From NCBI GenBank assembly GCA_032358255.1, contig JAULBX010025564.1, positions 1 through 59,348 on the forward strand: 59,348 nt of DNA, written 5' to 3'. Positions 10,502-23,720 of this stretch are shown here, piece by piece; the stretch's first letter is position 1, and every line of letters starts with the position of its first letter. Made by a program: the position numbers and the translations under genes. The stretch is from Heterotrichella gracilis. Its lineage: Eukaryota > Sar > Xanthophyceae > Tribonematales > Xanthonemataceae. Under the pieces are notes generated by a model. That model had not been told where the DNA came from. It saw only the letters and a program-made list of their open reading frames with translations, and searched no databases.

Positions 10502-13149
10502 CTATTGCGAACTTTTCTTCAAGAGCTCCATAGCATCTGTCACAGCATCCTCCAATTGCTTCACATCCACATACAGATTGATGGAATTCCGGAACCAATC
10601 GCTTCTGCACTTCATGAACACCTTGCGGGGGCACTCGGCTCTCTCTAGAACCCCAATCTTCTCCTCCCTGCACAGGATGCATGTCAATTTAAACATGTTG
10701 CTCCTGTACACAGGGAACTCTTCCATGCACCTCTTCCATTTGGGATGCAGTTTATGCCAGATTGATGGGGCCTGCCAGCAAAATGAATTCCGTGTAGCCA
10801 CATATGGCGCTTGACAGCTAAATGCAAGCAACTTACAGAGAAAGTTTCTGCCAGTCGGCATCGTGGAACACTATCTCACTGCGCAGCTGCTGCTTGGCTG
10901 GGTCCTGGTTGACGTAGGAAAGCAGCCCAATGTTCCACGGCCTCAAATCCTCAACCTGCGCCACCCAGGTATCAGCACAGACGAACCCAGCAATACGTGT
11001 CCGCTATGCCCATTCACTGTCATCGTTGCTTTTGCCTAAGACCTGGCAGCGTGTAACATGTGCTTGTGCATCAAATAGTGATCCAGTTGGTGAGCACGAA
11101 CTGGTACGATACTGAATCATCAGTGCAGTGCAGTAAATGGCATCAGCTTACCAGGTCATTGGCCCATGCCTTGCCGCCCTCGTTGTGCCCAGTCACAGGT
11201 TCGATGTCGATGATGACAGCATTCTGTGGCAGCCACTGGTAGTTGGCCAGTGCAAGGCCGTGCAATTGAATGACAATGCCGGTCTGGCTGTACAGCTTCA
11301 GCTGGTCTGCCAAGGATTTACCCTGTGCAACGAAAACCCATGAGCGCCTGAACCCTGAACTAATCAGTGATGACAATAGGGCTTGTAGTCCAAGGCCATG
11401 AAGCAGACAGTCAGATGCAACCTCAAAGCCACTCACCTCCAGGTAGACAAGCTGTACTTCAGTGCGCTTGCCAAACTTATGCTGGAGCATACCCATGACC
11501 TCCCCAATGTTCAGCATATGGCGGCCAGTCTCATATGACCGATCAACAACCATGATCCGTGGCTTTGTATACTGTGCTTTCTTGTGCTCAAGATTCACCC
11601 CATTGCACTGCCCCATGCGTTTTCTGAAATATCCGTATATCTTGGAGTTGATCCGTCCCCTAATTCCTCCCCTGCGCCGCAGTCGATGTTGCTGAATGCA
11701 AGAGCGTTGTTTCTGGGTATGTAGGGCTTTGCGCAAGGAGTGCGCCATGAGTAGCAATGTCAGTGGATGCATCCTCAGCACACAGGAACAGGAACTGTAT
11801 CACGACCATCAATGCAGTAAAAGGTACATGGCTTACTTCATTTGAGGGTTGCAGAAGCGATGAGCTCTGCAGTCAGGTCCAAATCCAGCTACTAGCCGTC
11901 CAATCACATACGCCTGCATGGACACCATTCACTCATGCAACCAGTCTTGCACGCACGCAGCCCAATGACTTGCACCATCCTCTCTTTGGGTTACATGCAC
12001 ATTCTTCACGGCAGAAATCTGAGCAGCGTACGCTGCTGAGAATCAGGCGTTACCTTGCTGCGCAGGTACGGGTGCTGGAAATTGATGATGGGCCTGCTGG
12101 TGAGGCAGTAGAAGCCATCCACCGCTGGGTTCTCCCCCTTTGGAGGGGGCCACAATGACGTGGCAGTGATGATTTGTAGATCATGTATGTCATCATTGTT
12201 ACACCGCTCTGTAATGACACGAAGGAAGCGCGTGCATTAAGGAGAGGGCATCCACATGAGGGCTTGCTGGATGCATGGCAAGCGGAATCGATTGCTTACC
12301 TAGATATTTGCACAGGATATTGTGCAATGAAGGAAGGAACTCGGACACGGCATGAACATAGCTGCCAAACTCCACTGGAAAAATCACTCCATCCGTGACG
12401 TGCTCAATCTGCAACAGAAGCTAGGTTTTAAATCACATGTTGCAAGAGAATGGCCAGCAATGCATCAGTGGGCAAAAAACATAGCTTGCCTTTCGATTGC
12501 CCAGTTTTTCGTCAAGTTGGTCCATCGTGATGGCTTGCGGTTGAAACCATTTGTCTTGATGCAAATGGATGTGAACTTTGGGTATCTTTTGCTGTGTTGC
12601 GCCCTCTGCAAATGCGGTCACACCAATACAGTGAGACAAAATGCACCATAAAATATTGGGCATTAATGATAGTACCTTTGAAGATAATTGATGAAATATA
12701 TTACGAACACCAACAACTGCGCTTGGCGCACTTACCAGCCACAACCACAAACACGCCCTCGTCTGTTACAACCACATTGTTGTAAAAGCACACGCTGTGC
12801 TCGAGAATCTCTCCTGGAGAACACTGCATGGGCAAAACATTGGATTTGAAACACCAGTCCATGCACGGTATGCCAAGCTCAGCATTCCGGAGCTTATTCT
12901 TGCACATCAAGCAGGCATATAGCACAGTCCAATTGGATGCATGGCTTGGCCTGTGGAGGGCAGGAGTGCATGGCGCATGGTGGAGTATCTGCTATTGAAC
13001 GCATCCCACCCGCACGCACTCACCGTCCATGAGGACCGCACTATGTTCTTCTCTTGAACGGATCTTCTGGCTGTCTCATTTGTACAAGCTGCTTGACCCA
13101 GCAGGTGGCCCAGCACCAACCCCACCACAGTGAGTGTGTGCCACCCCAT
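10502..13149 (-). CDS. GT61-type glycosyltransferase, secreted/Golgi
   Basis: The exon chain is 13149-13024, 12823-12736, 12605-12490, 12408-12300, 12208-12054, 11913-11837, 11671-11437, 11322-11152, 10955-10837 and 10773-10502, about 488 aa. Residues 1-21 form a hydrophobic signal sequence or anchor (VVGLVLGHLLGQAAC). Exon 8 holds SLADQLKLYSQTGIVIQLHG, then LALANYQWLP and VIIDIEP. This fits the GT61 (DUF563) core of a Q, then a 'HGAgLtN'-like motif and a following acidic Pro. GT61 enzymes transfer xylose, arabinose or GlcNAc to glycans in the secretory pathway. Three points are unsure. Exon 2 could start at 12898, adding 25 in-frame codons, and exon 7 could start about 90 bases earlier. The intron after exon 3 has a GC donor (AAAG/GCAAGC). 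The junction between exons 9 and 10 is one base out of phase, although exon 10 (to SIWHKLHPKWKRCMEEF and on to KKSSQ) looks coding. Confidence 0.68.
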
Positions 13150-14758
13150 TCACCCCAACCCACAACCACTGCCTGCGGACCAGCCAACAACTGCCTCAGC
13201 CCCAGAGATGCAGCAGGGAAGCATGTGAGTGATCTGTGATGTGCACTGGCAGGAATTGGCAGCAGAAACTGTGATTTTGGAGCGGGTTTGTTGCTCTACA
13301 CCTCGTGTGGGTGTGCGTGAGAAAGTTGAATAACTACCTGTCTTTGTCAACAGACGACGCGCTGCAAGTTGAATGATATAGCTACAAAAAGACCAGCTCT
13401 GTATTGCAAATTCTGGCAGCTGCAAACCCTTTGGACACTGTTCAGGATCTCAGCTCTTGGCTTCTGCATGCATAGGGAACAAAGTAAGCATGCAGCAACG
13501 AGTTACCTGTGCACAGTCAATCTTCACTCACTAAATACCAGAAGCCTAATAAGGGCACACCCATACTAGGCATAAACGTCTGTTATGTAGTGGCACGGCT
13601 GTTCACCCCAGGGGTTGCACCTGTGCTAGCCAAGATGTGCCAGTGCGTGCCAAATTCCACGCAGCAGTTGTCTAAACGTGCGTTTGCTTGCAACCACTGC
13701 GGTCTATCTTGCAGAAGTGTACGTAGATCACACCGCTCTAGACCAAATCTGCAGGCATGCCTTGCTCGTTCACTGTGTGGTTCCATTGTATATATTTGCT
13801 GCGGAAGTCAGCCAACGCTGTCCAACTCTTGCCAGTATGACCACCTCAACAAGCTTGTAGCAATACAATATATTCTATCGTATACAAAGGAAGATGCTTG
13901 TGCAAGCCCAGCGTAGATGAGAACCGCTGCCTAGATGCACCCTTTCAAAGGGGGATAACACCAGCAACTACCCATTGGCCTAGGCGGCTAGCAAAGGGGT
14001 AAAGTACTCACCAGTGGAAGCAGCGTGTCCTTGGAAGGGCTTAAAGTTGCCCTACTTCGGCCGCCATTGTGTATGCGCCGCTGCAAGCGACGTTCGAACA
14101 GTTGAAAGTCGCCAGGCCAAATCACCTCGTGGTGGTGTCGTCTCGCGTGATCTATATCGTCATACTGTCAACGTGTGCATGCTACAGACAACCGTTGGGC
14201 ACGGTGGATAGTATCTGCACGTTTCAAAAACTTTGCTGTTGCTGTATGCGACTCATCTGCTGATACGATGCAATTACTGTGCAATTTTGACTTGTACTAC
14301 ACCCGTGCAGCAAACCAGAGGGGGAGGAAGGAAAACCCTTCGAAAAACCCTAGAGCTCATCTTTCTTAAATATCCGAGATTTTTTTATGTCCTGCGTGCA
14401 TTCCAGCCGCTTGACAACCACACGAAACCTTGTGCAAGCTCTGTTTTATTATCACCGCTGTAAGCAAATCTTGCTGGTAAGAAACCTTGACAGGCGAACA
14501 TCTTGTGGCGTTCCAGTGCCCCTAGGGTGTAAACATACAACTGCTGGCAAAAAAGACAAAAAAAACAAGGAGCATCTGAGAGAATAGTTATAGTGGTTTG
14601 CCTGTCTGTCATCGTTCAGCGCTAACCAGGGCTGACCACCCCGCACACGGTAGGCTTGGCTGTGCGCATTTGCAATGCTGCGCTTTCGCGCTCTTGGCGG
14701 TGGCATTTCCTTGACCCCTACAGTGAGAACCCACAACCTCCCCGAGGCCGCCACATGC
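13150..14758. other. Spacer between GT61 gene and P450 A
   Basis: No convincing exon, RNA gene or repeat was found. It should contain the GT61 promoter at the low end and the P450 A 3' UTR at the high end. The P450 3' block GTGAGAACCCACAACCTCC lies at 14723-14741. Confidence 0.45.
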
Positions 14759-17700
14759 CTAGCGCGGCGTAAATTTGAGGTGCAGCCCGTGCGCTGGGTG
14801 CACAGTGACGCTGTACACCTCGTCCGCGCGCACGTCCTGTGGGCTGCCTGTGCGCGCATCCACCTCCAGTGCAAAGCGCTGCAGCAGCATGGCCAGCACG
14901 GTGCGACCCTCCATGAGGGCAAGGTGCTGCAGGAGGGGATGAGGGAGGGGTCGGATGTGTTTGGGAGGGGGTAATTTGAGGCAATGGGGCTACGGTACTC
15001 GGCATTATGTAGAGGCATGGTATGCAGGCACTCCTTAATAAACATGTGCGCATTGCAACAATGCATCGCGCATGTGCAGTTGTGTGCATGAGCATGAACA
15101 GCCATATCAACAGCACTGCATGCCAAACTTGAGAACCATGCCAATGTCACATGCATACAATTGTACCCACATGACCGCGCAGGATTCTATGCGCTTATCA
15201 GCAACCCCGCACTTTCCTATGCACCCATGCACACAATGCAGATGTTCAGTTTCCCCATCGAGGCGTACCTGGCCAATGCAGTCCCTGGGACCGCTAGAGA
15301 ATGGCGCCCAGCTGCCCTTCACGTTCTGGAGGTGGCCCACGGGGCTGGCAAACTCCCCAACACCTGGCACAGATCCATTGGTGGCGCTGGTGGCCGCAGG
15401 TGGCTCCCATTCCCATCGCTCCTGCAACAGGCAGTGGAGCGGACGGCAATTGAGACAGCAGGCATAACGGTGAGCATGGCAAGGCAAAACAACAGGCACA
15501 GCATGTCACACACCATGTGTCAATTTGAAACAACATGTGCGCCTCAAATGCACCACACACAAGATTTGCTGAGGGGTGACACTGTCACCGTGACAGGTAC
15601 CGCCACTGCTGGGCTAATCGTGTGGATAGCACTTGTTAGCATAGGCATTCATGCTGAGCTGCTAACTGCACATCTTGTGCACACCTTCCCCTCCCTGCTT
15701 ACCGGCCAGAATCGCATGGGGTCTGTGTAGTTGTGCATGGTGGTATGAATAGGCCCCGGCGCCAGCCACACATTGGTGCCCTTGGGGATGGTGTAGGGGC
15801 CAACCACAAAGTCACGGTCAGCCCACCTGTGTGGAGTGTGGAATGGGGGGTGAAGTTGGAGCAGAATTGCAGAATTGAGGGGGCATCAGTTCTTCTTTTT
15901 CCATTTCCTGATGGTGTCCACAAGGGAGCAGGGGGTAGCATACAGTGCTGTAGGTGGGAGGTACGTTGTACGCATACAAAGGCAAAGATAGAAGAACTCT
16001 ACTGGAAAGTCTGAATTTGCACAGCAACAATGTTTGCATGCTTTCAATTAAAACCCTGGTTGAGATGGATGGATCTGAAACAAACAGAATTGAGAACGGA
16101 ATTTTGCATTGCATCCCACGTATGAAGTGATCCACCCAGCTTGCCCACACAATATGAGCCATACCTGATGCTACCCCCTGGCGTGATGGTATGCAGGCGC
16201 AGGCTCTCCTTGTACACAAGGTTCAGGTACTTGAGCTCAAGCAAATCCCCATACTCCACCTCCCTCCCAGGTTTGCCATCCCCAGTGAGCAGGCCCAGGG
16301 ATGCCAGCTCAGATACCACCTTGGCCTGGATGGCAGGGTTGGCGGCAAGCTCGTACCTGCCGTGAGCAAGTTTGTTGTCACATTTAAGGCCAATTATCAT
16401 GAGCCACAATAGGTGAGATCCAGCTCAATATGCTTTCTTTGTTGTACATTGCCAAAAGTCCGGGGGGAAACCAAGCACAGACCAGCACACTATTAATTGT
16501 GGCCAAACATGGATCCCATTTACCGCTGCAATATCCCCGCCATTGCATATCACGCCTTCCCCAACATTTGCCTCCTGCCATTTCCTACCACAAACTTAGA
16601 TATCCAGGCTGCACTTACAGCGTGTAGGCAATGCTGTGCCCGGTGGTGTCCATCCCTGCCAGCATGAATATAGCAACGTTGGACAGCAGCTCCTCATCTG
16701 TCATGATGCCACTTGTGCGCAGGGCAGCCAGGCCCGCAGCTACTGATCGGTCAGTGGTGGGATAGGGCGCTCCTGCCTGGACATTGGCCATCACCTGCTC
16801 AGCCATCCTGCAGGCGAAGGCGGGCTCAAAAGTGGGGGGCGGTGGTATGCAATGTGACATACCCTTGCAAGGAGTTGCTTGACTCAATGGTAGCAGGCCC
16901 TAGGATCAAGTCAACTGCAAAAGGGCCATGCACCTTGTGCGTGGATCAAGAGAAACCGATGAAGGGTGGCGTGCATCACTCATGCTTCCTATGATCTCCT
17001 TGCGTGAACCCTTGAACAAGGAGAGCCTTGCGTGCTTTAAATCAGCAGAAGCAGGACCACCACTCCCAAGCCACATACATTTTTGTATATGGATTTTACC
17101 ATCGGTGGAAAACATCACCGTTGCTTAAACCTGGTGATCTTCATCCAGCACAGGAGCAGCCAAGGAGGGTTTTCTTATCAGGGTTCCCTGGCCCTATTCT
17201 TACTTGTAGAGCACGCTCCTGTCCCTGGCGTTGGCGCAAGACATGGGTAGGAAAGGCAGCCGATCATACATGGCAGCCAGCAGCGGTGACTTGGACTTCT
17301 GCATGCTCACAATGGCAGCACGCTTGAGCGCCTGCAGGAGCAGCAAAATACTTTCATGGCACACGTGTACATGCATTCCAGCAACACAAGCTACATCAGT
17401 AGCCATCGTCAAATAAGCAAGCTCAGGCCATTCTATATGTAACTGCTGGTGCCCTGCATGAGATCAATACCAGCTTCTTTGTTGACAATATTTACTATGT
17501 GCTAATATGTGTCAGATTGGGGCACGGGGTCTCCCTCCCGTTGTCCTTTCCTCCCATGCCACCATACTCAAATAACACCCGTGCCATATTTTGAGGCTGT
17601 ATGCAATGGGTGTGGCTCACATGGTGCATGGGCATACGCATGCCATCATTGCCATCAACAGCAATCATTGCAGCAAAGCATTGTTGAACTGTTTTCCCTT

Positions 17701-19098
17701 GCCCCACCATACTTGCATGGTTTCAGTGGGACAGTTGTACACTGACGGTACATTGGACTGTGAACCCTCGACATGTATACCCAGATGTCCAAAGCATTGT
17801 ACATGTGATGCCATGTGCAAGTATGCAAGTATGCACGATATTGGGCCTGGGTCCCTGGGGGATCCAGCTTGCATACCCGACCGTCATTTCACCAATGCCT
17901 GCCTGCCCTTCTCCCCTTCCCCCCATCGAATGCGCTACCCACCTGCAGCATTTCACATGGCTCATCCAGGTTGATCGCACCCAGGTCCATCCCATATGCC
18001 ACCCGCCCAATGGTGTCCATGGTCAGCCGCTCCATCATGTCATCAACCTCTATCACACACATGCCACCAGCCTGCGGCACAGCGATCTTGCCTGACGCAA
18101 TATAAATAAACGCCATGCCATTGCATTCGACACCAGTGGTGACGTGTGCTTGGCAGGGGAGTGCATGAGGGCGCAGATGGTTGCAGTGCAGCTGTGCAAG
18201 GCAGACATGTGGCCATGCAGTGACTGAAGCATGTGCCTGGGAGTAATTCGGGCAATTTTATGTTATTAGCGTATAATAATGATGTTCAGACCATGCATAC
18301 CATGGGTGATATCCTGCAGACCCCACCTGAACTGCGCGTGCCCTGAGCTGCTGTGCCAGGTTGGTTGTGATGTCCTGGACAGCTGGGAAGTAGGTTTTGA
18401 GGGCAGCAGGGGTAAAAGCGCCGGCCAAGGTGCGACGGATGGTTTGCCACTTGTCGATGTCTGGTATGGAGAGCAGGTTGTGCAGCGCCTTGGGCGAGGC
18501 CAACTGCAGGTTGCCAACAGTCCTGTTCAGGGTTTAGGGTATATGCAGAGTGGGTATAATACGACAGGACAGTGGTGGTGACATACCGCATCAGGGAGGT
18601 GCGCTATAGCATATATGAGCAGCAACCCATCAACACCCAGCAGTGGTTGTGAAACTAGTGATTACCTCATCTAAAGATTTGTACAGGTCCGGGCTTTTCT
18701 TCATGAGGCCATTCCTTCCGTTGATGGTGGGGACGAGCGTTGGGTCACTAACCAACACGTGGCGGGATCCAAGCACATCAAATCTGCAAAGCACACAGTG
18801 CCAAATGTTACAACCTCCAGCTGCGTATGCTTCCAGTGTGCTCACTTCATAATATGTGTGCACCATGCCCACGTCACCTGTACACATGGCCATATTGGTT
18901 GGCCCAGCCCAGCAGCACGTTGTGCATATCCGGTCGCAGGATGTCTAGGACGTTGCCCAGGATAGGCAGGCGAGGGGGCCCTGGTATCTTGTCCAGGTCT
19001 CCTTTCCTGCCAGGAGCAACCAGCGCCCAGAGGACCCACGCCCCTGCTGCAGCCAACAGCAGGGAGACAAGTGCCACCGACGGAGAAACCTCCTCCAT
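14759..19098 (-). CDS. Cytochrome P450, array copy A (intact)
   Basis: Ten exons join in frame to 532 aa: 19098-18878, 18783-18666, 18503-18327, 18071-17943, 17331-17204, 16807-16619, 16356-16165, 15826-15703, 15421-15269 and 14926-14759. Residues about 8-27 (VALVSLLLAAAGAWVLWAL) form a membrane anchor, followed by the proline hinge IPGPPRLPILGN. The I-helix oxygen-binding motif is AGMDTTGH (308-315), the ExxR is ESLR (371-374), PERW is at 426-429, and the heme loop is FSSGPRDCIG (467-476) with Cys474 as iron ligand. All catalytic signatures are present, so this should be an ER-bound class II monooxygenase dependent on P450 reductase. The GPRDCIGQ and AGxDTT wording recalls the CYP4/CYP97 side of the superfamily, but no family number can be given. 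About 37 residues separate PERW from the heme loop. The substrate is unknown. Confidence 0.93.
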
Positions 19099-20817
19099 TG
19101 CTACCTAAAAACCGACAAAGGATCACACAGGAGTTAGGTTAAGCATTGGGCTGCGATCTCCCACGGGTTTCACCGCCTATACGATTTTTCCCACGGTTGA
19201 AGCCACTGACAAAATGATCCGCACGATAGTCCGCAGTGGACTTGAAAGCACACAAGGTTGTCAAAGTGCAATCGCACAGTTTGGAATGCAACACAAGGCA
19301 CACGGCACACAGTGCTAAAGGTCCACGTGTCAGCATCCGACAAAGCTTTTGTCTATATGCATGCATGCCACCCTGCACATGTGCCAAGGTGGACGAGCCA
19401 CCCAAAGACAGGCAGGCAGCGCTCTTGAAAACGAAGCATCGTACTTTGGTTGATATAATTTGAGCTGGCTTGAAGCAGAATATGTTTAGCCACGAAGATT
19501 GGTACTTGCTCTCGACTCGGACTTGGGCTATCGCTAGCTTGCTAGCCAGATAATAGCCCTCGAGTTCGACTACTACTCGATTTGTGACTGCGTTGTCCCT
19601 TATAGCAGCAACGCATACACATAGTAGCCTGTGATAGACCGATGTGGACTTATTGGGTCACACAGGAAGTCTATTATGAGGTACTAGGAGCCTGATTACC
19701 AAGATTACAGTGGGCCAGATATGAGACCTTGTTTTTTCCAAATAAGTGCTACCAACATTGTATCCACCCAATTTTACAATGGAGTGATGGCAGATGTTCG
19801 CCGCGCGTGGTACTCACGACGAACAGGTGTTTGTCCCTTTGCCTTTTGCCGCCATGTGCATGCTTTGCAACATGCCAATGCAATGGATGAGCCCAGTGGT
19901 CGACCACTGAAGCACAAGAAAGTGGATCCAGACCCATCGTTTGTATATTAGCACACACTCCTTGAAAAAGGCAACACATGTACTATATGAGACACAATTA
20001 TGAAAAGATGCAGAAAAATAAAATACATGAAGAGCATTTTAGACACTTTGGCACTACTCATCAGAAAGAAACCTCCCACAGGTGACAGCTAAGCACAACA
20101 TACACAACAACCTTAAGGCGTGTCCCACCTCTCCAAAAGCCAAAAAAGCGTGGATCACAAGGCATAGCCTGAAGCATAGCCTCGAGAAAAAAAGCAGTCA
20201 GTGTGAATATGTGTCGCGGGGTGGAAAAGATTGATCAAGTCTGCGGCGGGTGCGGCTAGTAGAAGGTGGGGGCTGAGTATGGGCAAAAAAGGAGCAACAG
20301 GGGGCAAGGCAGTGCCGCTGGTAGAGGTGTGGGCCAGAAAAATAAAAATAAAAATAGACGTCCAAAAATTGAACCAAAGGAATTTTCCAAAGGCAAATAA
20401 GGCGGCATAACCACCAACTACTCGTAGTCCCCAAGTCAAGTCAGTCAGAAACTGTCCCTCGGAAGGGAAAAGGCAGTGGTGGTATTGTGGGAAGCAGTGG
20501 AGGTGCTGACTGGGTGAATAAAGAAGGACCATGGGGGGTGGCAACGACAGGGTGTAAATGAACAGGCGTGGATGGCAACCGGACCGAGGTGGGAGAACGA
20601 GGAGAGTGGGAGAACGAGGAGAGACGAGGGGAATGATGGGGGATGCAATAATATATCTCATATGCTCTTCCATTGCCACCAAACATGCAGCTGCCTCTTT
20701 CTCCCCATAGGGATGGTTCTCCTGAATTTGTTCACATACAGGCAACTGCAATGCGCGCTGGCCTTCCCTTATCAGTTCGTGGGTGAGAACCCACCACCTC
20801 CCGTGGTGCCAACATGC
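19099..20817. other. Spacer between P450 A and P450 B
   Basis: This holds the 5' flank of copy A and the 3' flank of copy B. Blocks at about 19385-19500 and 19735-19880 are shared with the upstream regions of copies B and C. The remainder (about 20100-20650) is purine/pyrimidine-biased low-complexity sequence. A 198-codon open frame there is not protein-like. Confidence 0.5.
19385..19500 (-). promoter_or_regulatory. Conserved upstream block of P450 A
   Basis: GTGGACGAG, AGGCAGGCAG, AAACGAAGC, TTGGTTG and AGCAGAATAT occur in this order about 290-400 bp before the start codon. The same words in the same order precede copies B (26326-26440) and C (31855-31960). They may be promoter elements or simply duplicated sequence that has not yet diverged. 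Confidence 0.45.
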
Positions 20818-22129
20818 CTAGCGCGGCGTGAACCTGAGGTGCAGCCCGTGCGCCGGGTGCACAGTGACGCTGTACAACTCGTCAGCGCGCACGTCCTGTG
20901 GGCTGCCTGTGCGCGCATCCACCTCCAGTGTAAAGCGCTGCAGCAGCATGGCCAGCACGGTGCGACCCTCCATGAGGGCAAGGTGCTGCAATGGGGGGGG
21001 TGAAAAGTGATCGCATATGAATGTTAGCCAATATCTATTGAAAAGCATGTTGGTGGAAAAAGGGGCAATGCATGTCGATGGCACAAGCGGGCAGTAGAGA
21101 GTCATTAATTGCAATTAACAACGCATTTTGGAAGGCACCTTTGGCAAAGGTGGACGGACTCATCAGGTACCACGAACTGAACTTGCAATGGGGAGATCAT
21201 GAGCTGGCTGGGGTTCCTGCCAATGCAGGTGGGGTTAAAGATTGAAAATACTTTTTAATTTCTCATCCCCAAATCAAACACTTGGTCCCATCTTTTCCCC
21301 GCTTCACAATCATGCAACCTTCACCCAGCGCAAGTCGGAAACAAGATGGACATCCAAAACCCTCCCCACTGCAGCGCACCTGGCCGATGCAATCTCTGGA
21401 ACCGCTAGAGAATGGCGCCCAGCTGCCCTTCACATTCTGGAGGTGGCCCACGGGACTGGCAAACTCCCCAGCCCCTGCAACAGATCCATTGGTGGTGCTG
21501 CTGGGCGCAGGCGGCTCCCACTCCCATCGCTCCTGTGGCAGGCAGTGGTGGACATTCAATTCGCAAATGAGCATGTGCAATGGCGCGTGTGCAGCCAATC
21601 CATATGCCAAGACAGCACAGCACGGACGGCACACAGCACAGCTCGGCACGGCAGACATCATACAATACAATGAGACACATGATTGCCTTGCACCACACAC
21701 AAAGCAGCTGTTAGCAGTGACAGTGCATCTGGTCTACTTAGGCATGTAGCCTACAATGTACTGGTGGTGCATAGCTCCTCTCCTCCGCTTACCGGCCAGA
21801 ACCGCATGGGGTCGGTGTAGTTGTGCAGGGTGGTGTGCAGGGGTCCCGCCGCAGGCCATACCCTGGTGCCCTTGGGGATGGTGTAGGGGCCAACCACAAA
21901 ATCACGGTCAGCCAACCTGTGGAGAATTAGGGGAAAAAGCGATGGTTGCAAGGGGCCAGAGAGAGGAGGGCGCCAAGAATGCAGTGGTCTTAAATTCCAA
22001 AGAGCGGGTACAATTTACACAAAAACAAAAACAAATGTGGTTTATAACATGTTGTGCAGATTGAGACCATACTGATGGGGTAATGTTCCACAGAATGGAC
22101 ACGGCAACAATTTGAAGGCTTTGCTAAAT

Positions 22130-22945
22130 GCGGCACGCTTTTACACTGGGCGCCACTGAGACGAGAATGCTTTACTGGCAGTCAAAATGGGGGGGGGGGA
22201 ACTTGATGGCTTTGCTGCGATGAGAAGCACCGCACTTTCAGTGGCCTGTCGATGAGGCACGATGACCTAACACCTAATTTCTGTTTCCATCGTGGTCCCA
22301 CTGCTTTCTGAGGTCAGCAGCAGTTATAAGCCTTCTTGGCATGCGGTCAACATTTTGGTACTGCCAGCCATGAGCCCATGTTTTTTATTTGACTTTCACC
22401 TTTTGGGTTGCCCTGGTCAATCTGCATAACAACCCACCATGTTTTGGGGCTTAAAACGCTTGCCTAGGTGCAAAAGCTTGGTGGTGGTGGGCAGTAGGTG
22501 GTCAACAGAGCTGTTATGTGTTCAATACTGTGTGCAATTGCACGGTGCCAATTGTCGCCTTGGGCATCACCATGGGTTTGGAAAATGGGGCGTGGGAGAA
22601 CGCATGCTGTGGTGTGTGTGGGCTTGCATTGACAGCCCCTGCCCCCGTCCCCTTTCCCTCGGACTTCGGCAAAGGCAAGTTGGCAAGGGCTAGGTGCAAG
22701 GGGTAGGCTGTGCAGGCTGCGCTCCGCTGCACTTCGCGCTAAAATGCAAGCCTTTTATACATGTTGATTTGACAACACTTTGCTTAACTGGACCTGCTGC
22801 ACTCAAATTTTCAAACCTGCAGCCTGTGGTGGACCAATAGGAAGCCAGGGATCACAAGTCCAGGATTCACAGGCCACCAGTGCCGGGGGGGGTTGGTAGT
22901 AATAGCCCCAGGCTTGCCGGGGATTCATGCTCGTTTTAACGCATC
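22130..22945. other. About 0.8 kb insertion in intron 7 of P450 B
   Basis: Both flanks of this intron align with intron 7 of copy C: CATGTTGTGCAGATTGAGACC is near 22050 here and near 28366 there, and the segments before exon 7 resemble each other. The roughly 0.8 kb between them has no counterpart in C. It includes a G9-type run at 22190-22200 and no recognisable protein. It may be a non-autonomous mobile element; clear terminal repeats were not found by eye. Confidence 0.45.
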
Positions 22946-23720
22946 CCAGTGTATAGACTCAAAGTCACGTGTAGACCCATTCACCTCGCCCATACAATAC
23001 GCGTCATACCTGATGCTTCCTCCTGGCGCGATGGTGTGCAGACGCAGCTTCTCCTTGTACACCAGGTTCAGATACTTGAGCTCAAGCAAATCCCCGTACT
23101 CCACCTCCCTCCCAGGTTTGCCATCCCCAGTGAGCAGCCCCAGGGATGACAGCTCAGACACCACCTTGGCCTGGATAGCGGGTTGGCCGCAAGCTCATAC
23201 CTGCATAGGGAGGGGTTATGAGTCCCAGGATATCTCGACGGGGTTGGTGTCGCAGGTTCTGAAGACGCAGGCTGGCATGCCGTTGGGCCTTGGGCCCCCT
23301 ATTAGATGCTTTCCTCATAGATTATTGCACGAAACATGCACAAGAGCAGCACACCAGTATTTGTGGCCAAACATGGATCCCATTGAGCGCTGCAATATAC
23401 CCCCGTCATTGCATACCGCGCCTTCCCCAACCTTTGCCTCCCGCTAACCCCAGCCCCCAGGGCCTCAGCCATCGCCAACCATGAATCAAGACAGCCAGGC
23501 TGAACTCACAGGGTGTATGCGACGCTGTGCCCGGTGGTGTCCATCCCTGCCAGCATGAAGAGAGCAACATTTGACTGCAGCTCCTCATCCGTCATGATGC
23601 CACTGGCGCACAGGGCAGCCAGGCCCGCAGCTACAGATCGGTCAGTGGTAGGGTAGGGAGCCCCTGCCTGGACATTGGCCACCACCTGCTCCGACAACCT
23701 GCAGGCGAGCGCAGGCTCAA

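Noticed and set aside
15161..15730. A 189-codon plus-strand frame over P450 A
   Set aside because: It lies antisense to exons 8-9 of the P450, and equivalent antisense frames exist over the other copies. It is a by-product of the coding strand.
20155..20751. A 198-codon open frame on the minus strand
   Set aside because: It is low-complexity Pro/Ser/Leu-rich sequence in a spacer, with no domain, no splice context and no counterpart in the other P450 spacers.
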